Origin: Rhynchopus sp. YZ270_cl-10
Taxonomy: Eukaryota > Euglenozoa > Diplonemea > Diplonemida > Diplonemidae
Length of the DNA: 64,000 nucleotides
Assembly (NCBI GenBank): GCA_964035575.1
Contig: OZ037902.1
Coordinates: 1,116,001-1,180,000 of the forward strand
Direction of reading: 5' to 3'
Made by a program: the position numbers and the translations under genes. A model generated the notes under the pieces. It had not been told where the DNA came from, ran no database searches, and saw nothing but the letters and a program-made list of their open reading frames with translations. This document shows, piece by piece, positions 46,664 to 60,200 of this stretch; position 1 is the first letter of the stretch, and every line of letters begins with the position of its first letter.

Positions 46664-47010
46664 TAGGGGGTATACTTTTTTTTTTATTGTTCTCAGTTTC
46701 TGTCACAAGGGGAAAATGACCACAAATTTGACTGAGAGAGGTCACCACGGGTTTGTATTGGTTGAAACGTGCCAAAAATGGCATTTTCGCGCGAAAAAAT
46801 AACGGCGGGGAAAAAATCCCTTGAAAAAAATGAACCGTACTGTACTGTACTGTACTGTACTGTGTGTAATACGCAACTATATATGCCATGACCGCCTTGG
46901 AGGCTTTCCCAGTCTGGATGTTTGTGGCACCCGCGTGCAAGTGGTGGTCTCGAAGCCCCCCGGGTGGCGAATACCGAAAACAACAAAAAAAAAGTATACC
47001 CCCCTTACCG
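46664..47010. mobile_element. Putative TIR element in a GAACCTCGG repeat
   Basis: AGGGGGTATACTTTTTTTTT and its complement at 46985-47010 extend to about 33 bp. Both outer flanks carry, in the same orientation, blocks of ACGGAAGAACCACGG and GAACCTCGGAGAA. The CTGTA microsatellite lies inside. Confidence 0.5.
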
Positions 47011-47276
47011 GAGTACCTACGGAAGAACCACGGAAGAACCTCGGAGAATCGGTTTGGGTGGTCACACCAGACTTTGCTTTTTTTTCTATAAAAAACCTTC
47101 CCACACCTCTGGCAAGGTGACGGTTGCGTGGAGCTCACACGAGAAAAAAGTGAGTGTGTGCACATTATCAAACCCACCCTATCCCCCCAAACTTTGAAGA
47201 TGCAACCTTTGTGTATATCACAGCACTCGAATGTATAAACAACAAATAAAAGCGACTTTCCAGAGTTGAGGACGAC

Positions 47277-47375
47277 CTCCGTCTATATCTTTTAAGTACA
47301 ATAGCCTTTCGGGCGACATTGAGTACAGATCCTGCACTAGCAGGTGATTGTCGACACAACAAAAAAAAACAAAAC
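47277..47375 (+). repeat. HP-3 copy
   Basis: It is nearly identical to 45047 but with TTTC in the first loop: GTCTATATCTTTTAAGTAC, GCCTTTCGGGC, GACATTGAGTACAGAT, CCTGC-ACTA-GCAGG, TGTCGACACAAC, A tail. Confidence 0.8.
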
Positions 47376-47582
47376 ACACAAACACATCGGAGGTTCTTAA
47401 CCGTCTCTCTCGCAAGCTGTTTTTTTTCTTCTTCCATGCTTGGCGTATGAAATAGCACTTTATTTATTCACACCTTTTTGTTGTTGTACTTCACCTCCCC
47501 TCCTTCTTCCCTCCTTTTTTACTGGAAATATGGATTGGTGTCCTCACTTTGTTTATTTTGGGTTGCCCCCTCTTTTTTTTAT

Positions 47583-47660
47583 TGTGCTTTCATCCGGATG
47601 GCTGGCATCGTACAGTGGGTCAGTCGGAGGTGCCTGCATTAACAACTTCACTTTTTTTAT
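47583..47660 (+). repeat. HP-4 copy
   Basis: TGCTTTCATCCGGATGGC, GGCATCGTACAGTGGG, TCAGTCGGAGGTGCCTGCA, TTAACAACTTCAC, T tract. Confidence 0.75.
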
Positions 47661-48269
47661 CCCGATGTTTATATTCTTAAGTAATGCACTCCTTGGATGT
47701 TCTGTTCTTTCTGGTGTGCTGCAGGACGGTGAAGCAAATTACTTCACTTATGGTTTGACCGTTGGCTTACAACGGTGAAAAATAACAAATCAATACCAAG
47801 CCATTTACTTCACCGTCATATACCCATTCTCCTTCTCTCCCTCACTTATTTATTCTATTCTCTCCAATCAGCGAACCGCTGTAATGCTCGGTTTAGCCTC
47901 CCGTCGGCTACCACAAACAAACAACAACACCAAAAAAAAAGAGCTCTTTTTAATCCAAAAACTACACCCCCTTTTCCCTCTCCTCCTCCACTTCACACCA
48001 CCTTTCAAAAACAGGGATTTAAAAAAAACCCCACCCACACAAACACAATGCCATTTGCATAATTACCAAAAAACCTCCTTCTTTTTTTTTTTTTGGATTT
48101 TTTTAGATACTTCAACAGACTGTGCAAACCTCCCCCCCCCTTTTTTTTTTGGTAGCACCTGCATCTACCATACGGTGCCGACCTTTTTCTTACCCTCTCC
48201 TCCTCCTCCTCCTCCTCCACCCCTCTCTTTCTCTGCCCCTCTACCTAGCCAAATACAAAGCATTTCGCC

Positions 48270-51200
48270 ATGCCATATCCAGTGACCCTACCCACCTCCA
48301 GGGAGGTGCCGTTTGAGGAGACAAGGAATTTGCCTGGGAGGGGGTATCAGGGAGGGGTCGCACCGCCTCCTCCGCAGTATCAGTACCCGCAGATGCGGAC
48401 ACCTGCGCAGCCGGCGCCGTCGGGTGGTGGGGGTGGGTTGGAGTGGGGCGCACCGCGCGCAGTGCCGCACAGCACCCCGCACGCACAACAGCACCACACC
48501 CACCCCGCGCAGCCAGGTGGGGTCGGTTCACCCCACCGCCACCACGACAGCTACACCGGGCCCAGAAAGCAAATGAACGATCGTTATGGCAGCCCCTTGG
48601 CTTTAGACGAACGCCCCCACCCTACCATGCAGGACACCACCGTGGACAACAGCCACCTTCGCATCAAAGCTTTGGTCGACGAGCTTGAACACGAAAAAAG
48701 CAAGAACGGAAACCACGTTGGCGTGCTGCAGGACACCCTTAACTCTTTGTCCACCATGCTCGATGAGGAGAAAATCCGGGTACGCGAAGGGGAGCGCCGG
48801 ATAAAACAGCTCCACTCTGACAACAATAAGCTGAAAGATGAGCTGCGTGCTGCGGAGAAAGACTTTCTTGAGAGGTTTGAGCTATACAAGGAGGACTCTC
48901 ATGGGAGAATTGTGCAGTACATGGCGGCACAAAAACAAGAATTTCTTGAAGAGAAGGAACGGCTGAACGAACACTACCGGAACATCGAAGCAGAGATGGA
49001 GAGACGTGAAGCAGCACTCAGAGCCGAGCTTGCTGCAAAGGATCAAAAGATTACCGAATTAGAAACGATTCTGAATGCAGGCAAAGAGGAGGTGGCTTCC
49101 TTCTCCGAGGGGACGTCCGAATTGAAATCTGAACTGCAGGAAGCGCAAAAAATGCTAAAAGACTTAGAAGAAGACAAACGGGCTGCAGTCACCTCTCTCC
49201 AACAGGACAGAGACCGCTTGGAACAGACAATCGAACTGCTTGCTGCAGAGCTGCAAAGCTCTAATGATGCTCGGTTGGCGGCAGAAAAGGCTTCGTCTGA
49301 GAAGGATGTCCTCGTTGCCTCATTCAAAACCTCAAACCAAACCTTAGAAACACAATACACCGAAGCGACCGCTTTATCCAACAAACTTTCAATGGAAAAC
49401 GGTCTTTTATCAGCAGATCTGCAGCTTTTGAATGGCATGGCAAATTCTTTAAAGCACGTTGCAGAACGGTACGCCGCAATGAAACAAGACTTGGAACTAG
49501 GCCGCTGCCGTGTCCTCGATGAGTACAACGGATACGTTGAAGAGGAAGAAGAACACAGCGGCTCCGACAGCGAAGAGAAGGCGGCACCACCACCACCTGA
49601 CACACAACCAGACACAACCATCACCGCACCATCTGGCCTCACCTCTCAAGTACTGCTCAATGTGACACACGATGTATTGGTTGACGTGCACGACGCCTTG
49701 AAGAAGGAGGTGGCAAAACTGCATCGCGGTGAGTTTGGAGTAGTAGGTGGTGGAGGTGGTGCTGTGGTCCCTGCCGGCGACAGACGCAAGCTGACAAAAG
49801 ACCAGGTGGACCACCTCGGCAGTGCGGTCCTGAAAACCTACCCTGCGCAACGAACAGCGAGGAACATCTTCCTGGAACCGTTCCTCCCAGCGAACAATGG
49901 GAGTCTCGGGTTCATGCCGGTGCGTAGCGTCGCTTCAAAGGTGACAGACGAATCTGAGCTGCAAAACCAAAACGCGTTTTTCAAAGTTCTTTCCGAAGAA
50001 TGGGAAGCAAAACCTGGCGACGTTCTTGATGAAGTGTTGGCGTTCATTTCTACCCCGGAGTATGCGGGGGCGGAAGAAGGGAAGGATTTTAACGCGCTGC
50101 GCCGGGTGGAAATTCTTGCAGAAATCGCGAATTTTACGAAAAGCTATTCTCGCACGAACCAACAGAAGGGAGAGACATTTGGCAACAACACACCAGGACA
50201 GAACCGCCCTGCGGCTGTCGCGCCGTATCCTGGACTTAACCTCGTGGACTGTCTGCTTCTCAAGCTGTTTACCTTAGATGCGCCGGATCTGGACAATCTG
50301 TTCTTCTTTAACGATGTTCCGTCTTTTCTTAATGCCCGCGCATATGCGTCTTACAATGCTGTGAACAAGAGTCTTGCTTCGGGTCTAGCGGAGGCGCTGT
50401 CAGCGATCAATACTGTGTGCGATAGTGGTCGTGCCTCCGTAGATGAGAAGGCCCTATCGGCGATACGTCCGTTAATAAAAACGGTGTGCCTGTTGTTGTC
50501 TCTAGCGTCAGCACAGCATTGTTCGGACCTATCCATGCAAGGCGGCAACACCCTGTGCACCCCAATGACAAAGGAAAACTATGACACATTAATGGCAGCC
50601 ACCGTCGCAAATGATGGGCACCGTAAAAAACGCAAGAAGTATTTACTGTGTTCGCAGCTTGTCACTTCCACAGAGGAGTTCCGCGCACAGCCGAGCGAAG
50701 GTGAGGAAAATGACGTCTTTATGTTGTACCTAACCGGGGTGAAACATGGTCGGTATTTACAGAATTTCAGCATGTTTCCGGAGGAGCGTCTTTGTCTTAT
50801 TCCACCAGGGCTTTTCTTTGAGATGTCTGAAGGGAGTAACCCATTCTCTATTGTGCTGCGGGCAGTGGAGAGGATTGACTCGCCGTACCTGGACTCATTG
50901 GTGTTGAAGGCGAAGGCGGACTCAGCGCATGCATCAGCACGCCTGGAGACAATCGTTGCAGAGCGTGACGCAAGCGCCGCACTTGAGGCAATGCAGGAGC
51001 GGATCTCAGAGGTCACAGCCCTACACCACCTGGAACGCACCCAGGCCCAGCGTGACAGCGAGAAGCTGAAGGAGGAGGTCGACTCAATGTCCAGCATGGT
51101 CACGAAGTATGTACATTTTTTTTTCAAATAACGAAATGGGTGACATTGATGGGTCCACCCAATGCACACTTGTTAGAGGCTAGCAGAGGCTGCTGCAAAT

Positions 51201-51856
51201 TTTCTATAATATTGATCCCCATTATCTCCCTAACCCCCTACCCCCACAGAACACAGCAACTCGCCTCTGAGGCTTACAAAGAGCGTGATACTGCGCTGGG
51301 CCGTTATGCTGAGGTGGAACGTCTGCGTATGGAGAAGGAGCTGGAGGCGGACGGGTCGCCTTTGCACCGTGCTGCCCCAAGGCAGCAGCTCCCGCAGATG
51401 GTGGCCTGCGAGGACTGCGGCACTCGCAACGCTGAGGTGCTGTGCACGCTCTGCCGAGGACGCTTCTGCGGGCAGTGCTCCGACCGCATCCACAGTGGCG
51501 GCGTCATGCGCACCCACCCGCTGCGGCTCCTCCACTCTGACGCAAAGAAGAAACACCACTCAATCAACGCCCAGCCACTCTCCCCTCGCTCCACAACAGA
51601 GCTCCACCGTCTCGAAGCGAAATACGACAAAGCAAAAGACAAGCTCAAAACAATGAAGCTCGACTGGGCGAAGCTTGGGGCGACGTCAAACCTCCTCCAG
51701 CAGGCAGAGTCTGAGAAGGAAATGCTGAAACAGTACGTCAAGCGGCTGGAGGCGGAGAACCAGGGCCTGCGGAACACTACTGGGGGAGGACAGCTTCGGG
51801 CGAATGAACGGATGGGCGCTGCTGCATTGCCAAAGGCCTGGAGGGGGCAAGGGTGA
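48270..51856 (+). CDS. Long coiled-coil protein with C-terminal B-box-like zinc finger
   Basis: Exons 48270-51106 and 51250-51856 join in frame to about 1147 residues. Residues 1-110 are Pro/Gly/His-rich and disordered. About 115-420 is a long charged heptad coiled coil, 430-465 an acidic/proline spacer, 465-860 a mostly helical region of unknown fold (LRRVEILAEIANFTKSYSRT, VCLLLSLASAQHCSDL), and about 860-990 more coiled coil. Exon 2 carries CEDCGTRNAEVLCTLC, RGRFCGQCSDRIHSGG and a following His (about 996-1036), matching the Cys/His order of B-box fingers. A final coiled coil ends it. Such proteins are often cytoskeletal or ciliary scaffolds; that role is inferred, and I know no named orthologue. 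Confidence 0.8.
51107..51249 (+). other. Intron of the coiled-coil/B-box gene (143 nt)
   Basis: Donor GAA/GTATGT, acceptor CCCCCACAG. Phase 2; splicing gives SSMVTKTQQLASEAYKERD, continuing the coiled coil. Confidence 0.85.
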
Positions 51857-52908
<1,052 letters not shown>

Positions 52909-53788
52909 TGACATTAGAATAAAAACAGCCTAATTTTTTTTTTTCACAAAAGGGATAAATGACCCCCCACACCCCCACTCCACCCCCCTAAAACAAAAAC
53001 AAACAAAAAAGAGATTTTGTGTGGGGGACGGAGCAAGAGGTTCACGGGATGTGCCTACATGAACGGAGACTGGCCTATTGCCTCAATATGCGGGGCAATG
53101 ACACGGGCACTTTCCCACTCCACCAACCCCCTCTTCACCCTACCCACCCCTTCACACCCCTCAGTTTCTCCCCTAAGATAAATACACCTCCAATCCCCTG
53201 TTTTTAAGTATGGTTCTGGTAAGAGAAAATGGGTTTTTTTTATTTAAATAAGTAAGAATGTCCGCCCCCCTTGTAATTAACGTAGGATATGCAATTAAAA
53301 AACAGGTACGGATTTGGGACCCTTTTTTTTGAATTTTGACAAAAAAAAAAAAGTTTTTAAAAAGTCATCACGCCATTGTCACATCAGTGACTCATTGGCG
53401 CATGAGTGATGTCTCTGCGTCGTTCAAAATATCCCGCCTCGCAAATTTTTTTTTTTGATTTTTTTTGTGATTTGTGCAGATCCCCCCCTGTAGGAGCCTC
53501 TATAGACTTCGCCCCCCCTCTGTTGCTGTGCGTTTTTTTTTTTTTTCTTTCTCTTCCAGAACCTGTTCTCCCCCAAAGACCCCCTTTTTTTAATCCCTTT
53601 CCCACAGGGTGGCATTTCGACCCTAGAAAAAAAAAAAAATAAAGTCTTGAAAAAATTAAAGATCTGATCCCCCCTTTTCATTCCTTCCCCCCTGAAGTCT
53701 TTCACGTCTAATTGTTTGTCCAATCCCAGAGAATTTTCCGAAAACCTTAGTTTGCAATGCTGTTCGAATATTTGATGTGAAGTTCTGG

Positions 53789-53866
53789 TGGTGTGGCCCG
53801 CCCCTCGATTTAACCCACTTTTGGGCCATTCTTGAGACACGCAAAACCAGAAATCGGGCCACACCA
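53789..53866. mobile_element. 78-bp MITE, 5-bp target duplication
   Basis: TGGTGTGGCCCG at both ends in inverted orientation; the flanks TCTGG (53784-53788 and 53867-53871) are identical. Confidence 0.85.
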
Positions 53867-53899
53867 TCTGGTAAAAACATTTTTTTTTTTACCTCCAAT

Positions 53900-53968
53900 T
53901 GGTGTGGCTGAAAGGGGGGTGCTATTGTTGTGATATTTTCTGCTATTTTGGGGTCGTCAGCCACACCA
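53900..53968. mobile_element. 69-bp MITE, 5-bp target duplication
   Basis: TGGTGTGGCTGA at both ends in inverted orientation; the flanks CCAAT (53895-53899 and 53969-53973) are identical. It is one of the shortest mobile units in the window, 33 bp from a sister element. Confidence 0.85.
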
Positions 53969-54008
53969 CCAATCCTTCCTTTCTTCTGACCGATGAGCGA
54001 AAGCGGGT

Positions 54009-54058
54009 GGAGAGATGTAGCAGAGAGGCTTGAGTTCATCTCATCGTACAAACTTTTT
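54009..54058 (+). repeat. HP-1 degenerate copy
   Basis: GATGTAGCAGAGAGGCTTGA, GTTCATCTCATCG, then a T-rich tract. Confidence 0.4.
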
Positions 54059-54118
54059 TCTAACAACGACTTTGTGGAAACCTGCGCAGCCTGATGCTGA
54101 TAACGAATGTGATCAAAA

Positions 54119-54168
54119 AAGGTGACCTAAGCAAACGAGAGAGCGTATCATCTTGATAAACTTCTCTT
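54119..54168 (+). repeat. HP-1 copy in the 5' flank of the EGF-repeat gene
   Basis: The outer arms AAGGTGA and TCATCTT are kept; TAAGC/GCGTA pairs poorly around AAACGAGAGA. GATAAACTTCTC follows, about 125 bases before ATG 54292. Confidence 0.55.
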
Positions 54169-54291
54169 TTTGCATTTCTCCCCCTTTATTACATCAAATC
54201 TCCCACAACCCAACGACCCCAACGACCCCAGGCAAACACCTATTTATTGACCCCCAAAAAAAACCCCCCCTTTTATTGGAAGGACCCAACA

Positions 54292-57200
54292 ATGACCCGC
54301 CACATTGCCTTGGTGGCTATGCTTGCGGCAACAGTGTCCGCACAGGACATGCCGTCGTGGATGTGCTGCAACTTCAAGAACTGGAAGTACTGCGTGCACC
54401 CTGAGGACTACGACGCTGTGAACAACGACTACCTCCTGAGCGACCCTGAGGACGGCCTCTGCTGGAAGTACACTGATGGGGAGAAGGCGCTGGCGAAGGA
54501 GGCGTGCGGTGCTGGGTCTCTTCGATTCGTCTATGAGAACGACATGCTGCGTGCTGTCGGCACAACCAACTGGTGTCTCGAGGGCTGGCTCAACGCAGGG
54601 CTGAACCTCTGGGATTGTGAGGTCGGCAAGACCAAGCAGCAGTACGCAGCACACTGGAAGTCGAACTACGCATACCCCTGCCCCATCTACACACTCAGCA
54701 ACGGTGCGCAGGAGCTGCGCTGTGAGTGCACCCAGGCGGCGGACCCTATCTACGGCAGTGGTGGTGAGCTCACCTCGTATCAGTCGTGCCTCTCCGGCCG
54801 TGTGCGTGGTGCTAACGGAGCTCGTACATTAACCTCGATGCGTCCTGAGAACAAGTGTAACGGTCAACCCATGCCCCTCCAAAACCTAGGAGACTGGGAA
54901 GATGAGAATTCGATGTACACCTACTGGGTGCAGGATACAGACAGCTTTGACACCGCGCAGGCAGTGCTTTCGCGGGTGACCTACACCGATGCGGATGCGA
55001 AGGTGGTGAAGCAGCTTGTTCTGGACAACTGTGTGCACGGAAGCAACATCGTTCGCAGCAAGAGCGACAACCTGATGGTGCTCTGCGCAGAATTTGACAC
55101 CGAATGGCACACAACGAGCACAACGTTCCACCTCAAATTCGTTGAAGTGAAGAAGGACCTCTCTGGGGAGATCAGGCGTTTCAGTGCGATGGGGCAGGTC
55201 TGCGTGGATGCGAAGGGCGACTGCGAAGGCAACTACCCGATGATGAAGGGGGCAGACTTCCGCTACGTGGAGTACGTGCCCACGAAGAACTGGTACGTGG
55301 CCTGGTACAACGCAGGGTGGGGGATCCACGTTGCCGACCAGATGCGTATCTTCGATGCGGACACAACGGATCAGATCATGGGTGAGGGCAGCGACTGGGC
55401 CTGTCAGAACGGCCACACACAGACGGGGCGTATGGTGTACAACCCTGCTCTTGACGAGCTGGCCGCACTCTGCTCTTCCGACACAGGAGGTGAGTGCACA
55501 GACCCCATGGACTCCAAGCAGGCATGCGATGCCAACAACGTCTACAAGAACGGCATGACCATCCGCACCCACGTCAACACCAAGATCGGCCCCATCAACC
55601 TCGCCCCCTTCAGCAACGTCTATAGCCAGGCCATCAGCGGCTGGCTTGGCGACATCGTGCCCTGCGGCGATGGGTTCGCTGTCGCGTGGACTGGCCCCGA
55701 CGGTGTCGGCGACACCTTCGCTACCAAGACAAACGACGTCGGGTTCCTGCGTGTCAAAACAGACGGATCGATCATCCTGAAGAAGTGGCCCGTCGGGCAG
55801 ACGCTTGAGCTGCGTGAAAGAAGCTCGAAGCTGGCGAAGCTGGGGACAGGCGACTGCGACCGCTTCCTGCTTGGATGGGGTGAGATGGACAAGGGGTTGT
55901 ACTACCCTGAGAGGTACAAGCTGGTGGAGCTGGACGGGGACGGCAACCAGATCACGACACCGCTTGACGCGACCGCATACACGATGTGGGCCGAGGAGAC
56001 GATTTGGGCGTCAATGTCGAATGGAGACGTGGCCTGGGCGCACACCTGGAAGCGTGCCCTTGACAACACGCCGGATAAGGTGAGCGACGACGGCGGCATG
56101 ACGTGCACCTACGACTACGGTGGCTACGGCTACTCCTGGGGTGACGACCCGCCGCAGCCTGGCCGTGGCTTCCACACCAACGAAGTCTTCTTCATGCGTT
56201 ACAAATCCAACGATGTCGTCGAAGTCGACGAGTGTCTCGAGACACCCGCCCCCTGCCCTGTCGACCAGACCTGTGCCGATCCCAACACCGCACCCACAAG
56301 CCTCAAGGACTTCACCTGCACCTGCAATGATGACATGGCCATCTTCGCCACGGGAGCTGTCGCCACCTGTGTGTTGGACGAGTGTGCGGCAATGCCTGCC
56401 CCGTGTGGCACGGGCCAGACGTGCTTGGACCCCGACACGAAGTACGCATCCCAGCACGACTTCACATGCACCTGTGATAACGACATGACAATCGTGGAGA
56501 CGGATGGCCCCGCTACCTGCTTCGCCGACGAATGTCTCAGTGCGCCGTGTGGTATGGGGCAGACCTGTGTTGACCCTAACCCCGTCCCCGCAAGCCTCAA
56601 GGACTTCACCTGTACGTGCGACGATGACATGACGATCCTGGCAACGGGAGCTGCTGCCACCTGTGTGTTGGACGAGTGTACCGCAATGCCTGCCCCGTGT
56701 GGCACGGGCCAGACGTGCATGGACCCCGACACGAAGTACGGAAGCCAGCACGACTTCACATGCACCTGTGATAACGACATGACACTTGTGCAGACTGACG
56801 GACCCGCAACATGTGAGAAGGACGAGTGTTTAGCAACACCTGCCCCGTGTGGTACGGGTCAAACCTGTGCTGACCCAAACCCTTCACCCGCCAGCGTGAA
56901 GGACTACACTTGCACTTGCGATAGTGACGCAACTATTTTCGCAACGGGTGCCGTTGCTACGTGCGACTTGGACGAGTGTACCGCAATGCCTGATCGCTGT
57001 GGAACAGGCCAGACCTGCATGGACCCCGACACGAAGTACGGAAGCCAGCACGACTTCACCTGCACCTGTGATAACGACATGACACTTGTGCAGACTGACG
57101 GGCCCGCAACGTGTGAGAAGGACGAGTGTTCAGCAACACCTGCCCCGTGTGGTACGGGTCAAACCTGTGCTGACCCAAACCCTTCGCCCGCCAGCGTGAA

Positions 57201-60200
57201 GGACTACACTTGCACTTGTGACAGCGATGCAACTATTTTCGCAACGGGTGCCGTTGCGACGTGTGACTTGGACGAGTGTGCGGCAATGCCTGCCCCGTGT
57301 GGCACGGGCCAGACCTGCATGGACCCCGATACGAAGTACGGAAGCCAGCACGACTTCACATGCACCTGTGATAACGACATGACGCTTGTGCAGACTGACG
57401 GACCTGCAACGTGTGAGAAGGACGAGTGTTTAGCAACACCTGCCCCGTGTGGTACGGGTCAAACCTGTGCTGACCCAAACCCTTCACCCGCCAGCGTGAA
57501 GGACTACACTTGCACTTGCGATAGTGACGCAACTATTTTCGCAACGGGTGCCGTTGCTACGTGCGACTTGGACGAGTGTACCGCAATGCCTGATCGCTGT
57601 GGAACAGGCCAGACCTGCATGGACCCCGACACGAAGTACGGAAGCCAGCACGACTTCACCTGCACCTGTGATAACGACATGACGCTTGTGCAGACTGACG
57701 GGCCCGCAACGTGTGAGAAGGACGAGTGTTTGGCGATGCCTTCCCCATGCTCAGTTGGACAGACCTGTGCTGACCCAAACCCTTCGCCCGCCAGCGTGAA
57801 GGACTACACGTGCACTTGCGACAATGACGCCACCCTGCAGACGACAGGAACCAGTGTGCCCACTTGTGAGGCTGACGAGTGCGCAATGGCACCATGTGGC
57901 GCTGGACAGACGTGCGTGGATCCAGACAAGAAGGTGAGCGCAACCAATGACTTCGTGTGCACCTGCGATGCCGATGCCACCATCACACAGACAGGGTCGG
58001 CAGCGATGTGCATTGTGGATGAGTGCGGCACGATGCCATGTGGGACACAGACCTGCACCGACACACAGAACGCGGCAAACTCGTTGCTGGACTTCGAATG
58101 CGAGTGCACGAACGGCGTCAAGAACGTGGGTGGGCCTGCAACGTGCATGATGGGAAGCACTAACGAGTGCGACACCATGCCGTGTGGTACGCAGACCTGC
58201 ACTGACCCTGACACCACTGCCGGAAGCATGGGTGACTTCGTGTGCACCTGTTTGAGTGGTGTGGGGTCAGCGACAGGGATGCCTGCGACGTGTGTTGTGG
58301 ACGAGTGTCTGACTGACCCATGTGGCACAACACAGGATTGCGAAGACCCCGTGAAGACGGCAGCAAGCACCGGCGACTACACGTGCACATGCCGTGCACC
58401 CGCAACAGGATCAATGATGGGTGCGTTGGCGACTTGTGAGGTCGATGAGTGTCTGAGTGTGCCCTGTGGAACTGGCCAGACATGTCTGGATATGGACAAG
58501 ACACCTACAAGCCTGCTTGGTTACACCTGCACGTGTGACAGCAACAACGTGCAGGCAACCGGGGGAAAGGCCACTTGTGAGTTGGATGAATGCACCATCA
58601 CACCTGCGCTTTGTGGCACAGGTCAGTCCTGCAACGACCCTGACACTAGCTACACTTCCCAGCACGACTTCGTGTGCACATGTGACAACGACAACACGAT
58701 CACGAAGACGGACGGTCCTGCGACTTGCTTCAACGACGAGTGCAAGAACAACCCTTGTGACGTCGGACAGACCTGCAACGACCCTGTGCAGTCCCGCACC
58801 AGCCTGAAGGATTTCACCTGCACCTGCGACAGCAACAACGTGCAGGCAACTGGAGGCAAGGCCACTTGCGAGATTGACGAATGTGATGTGAACCCCTGCA
58901 CCAATGGGCAGTCCTGCAACGACCCCGACACTAGCTACACTTCCCAGCACGACTTCGTGTGCACATGTGACAACGACAACACGATCACGAAGACGGACGG
59001 TCCTGCGACTTGCTTCAACGACGAGTGCAAGAGTAACCCTTGTGACATCGGCCAGACCTGCAACGACCCTGTGCAGTCCCGCACCAGCCTGAAGGATTTC
59101 ACCTGCACCTGCGACAGCAACAACGTGCAGGCAACTGGGGGAAAGGCCACTTGTGAGTTGGATGAATGCACCATCACACCTGCGCTTTGTGGCACAGGTC
59201 AGTCCTGCAACGACCCCGACACTAGCTACACTTCCCAGCATGACTTCGTGTGCACATGTGACAACGACAACACAATCACGAAGACTGACGGTCCTGCGAC
59301 TTGCTTCAACGACGAGTGCAAGAGTAACCCTTGTGACGTCGGACAGACCTGCAACGACCCTGTGCAGTCCCGCACCAGCCTGAAGGATTTCACCTGCACC
59401 TGCGACAGCAACAACGTGCAGGCAACTGGAGGCAAGGCCACTTGCGAGATTGACGAATGTGATGTGAACCCCTGCGCCAATGGGCAGTCCTGCAACGACC
59501 CTGACACTAGCTACACTTCCCAGCACGACTTTGTGTGCACATGTGACAACGACAACACGATCATGAAGACAGACGGGAACGCGACTTGCTACTCTGACGA
59601 GTGCCAGAACAACCCTTGTGACGTCGGCCAGACCTGCAACGACCCTGTGCAGTCCCGCACCAGCCTGAAGGATTTCACCTGCACCTGCGACAGCAACGGC
59701 CTGCAGGCGACGGGCGGCAGGGCCACTTGCGAGATTGACGAATGCGCTGCTGCCATTCCTCCTTGCGGGCTGGGGCAGACTTGCAACGACCCTGACATGA
59801 GTTACACAAGCAAGCTGGACTTCGTGTGCACATGCGACGGGAACTCTTCCTTGACTAAGGTGGGGGGGCCGGCTCGGTGCGAGTCTGACGAATGCAGGAA
59901 CGACCCTTGCGACGTTGGACAAGTGTGTAAGGACCCTGTTACTACTCGCGAGAGCTTGAAGGACTTCACGTGCACGTGTGACAACGGTGAGGTTGCGACT
60001 GGTGGTGCTGCGACGTGCGAGCTGGACGAGTGCGAGAAGCAGCCGTGTGGCAGTGAACAGCTCTGTGTCGACGACGACAAGCGCTACTCCTCCCGCAGGA
60101 ACTACCTCTGCGAATGCAAGACCACCGGCACCAAGGCACGCGGCGCCCCTGCCGACTGCAGCCCCACGGCCACCTCCGCACCAGGCATCGACACCACCAC

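Larger units (their letters stand above)
39633..48269. other. 8.6-kb gene-poor tract rich in stem-loops
   Basis: No host gene is supported. It holds the long-TIR element at 41045-42100, a small piggyBac-like element at 43201-43389, and a dense cluster of HP-1, HP-2, HP-3 and HP-5 repeats, especially 44.8-47.4 kb. A CTGTA pentamer microsatellite is at 46840-46863. Confidence 0.7.
52909..54291. other. Intergenic region with tiny MITEs
   Basis: It holds two very small MITEs (53789, 53900), two HP-1-like repeats (54009, 54119), T and A tracts, and a short hairpin ACTCAT/ATGAGT at 53389-53407. No gene is seen. Confidence 0.6.

Noticed and set aside
54247-54291. A start at the in-frame TTG upstream of the EGF gene
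   Set aside because: It is not an ATG, and the extension is Pro/Lys homopolymer translation that would bury a good signal peptide starting at 54292.
58411-59922. A 503-codon open frame on the minus strand inside the EGF gene
   Set aside because: It is the antisense shadow of the repetitive EGF coding frame; its peptide is itself periodic and Val/Ala-rich, and the + frame has a signal peptide, Cys patterns and a membrane helix.
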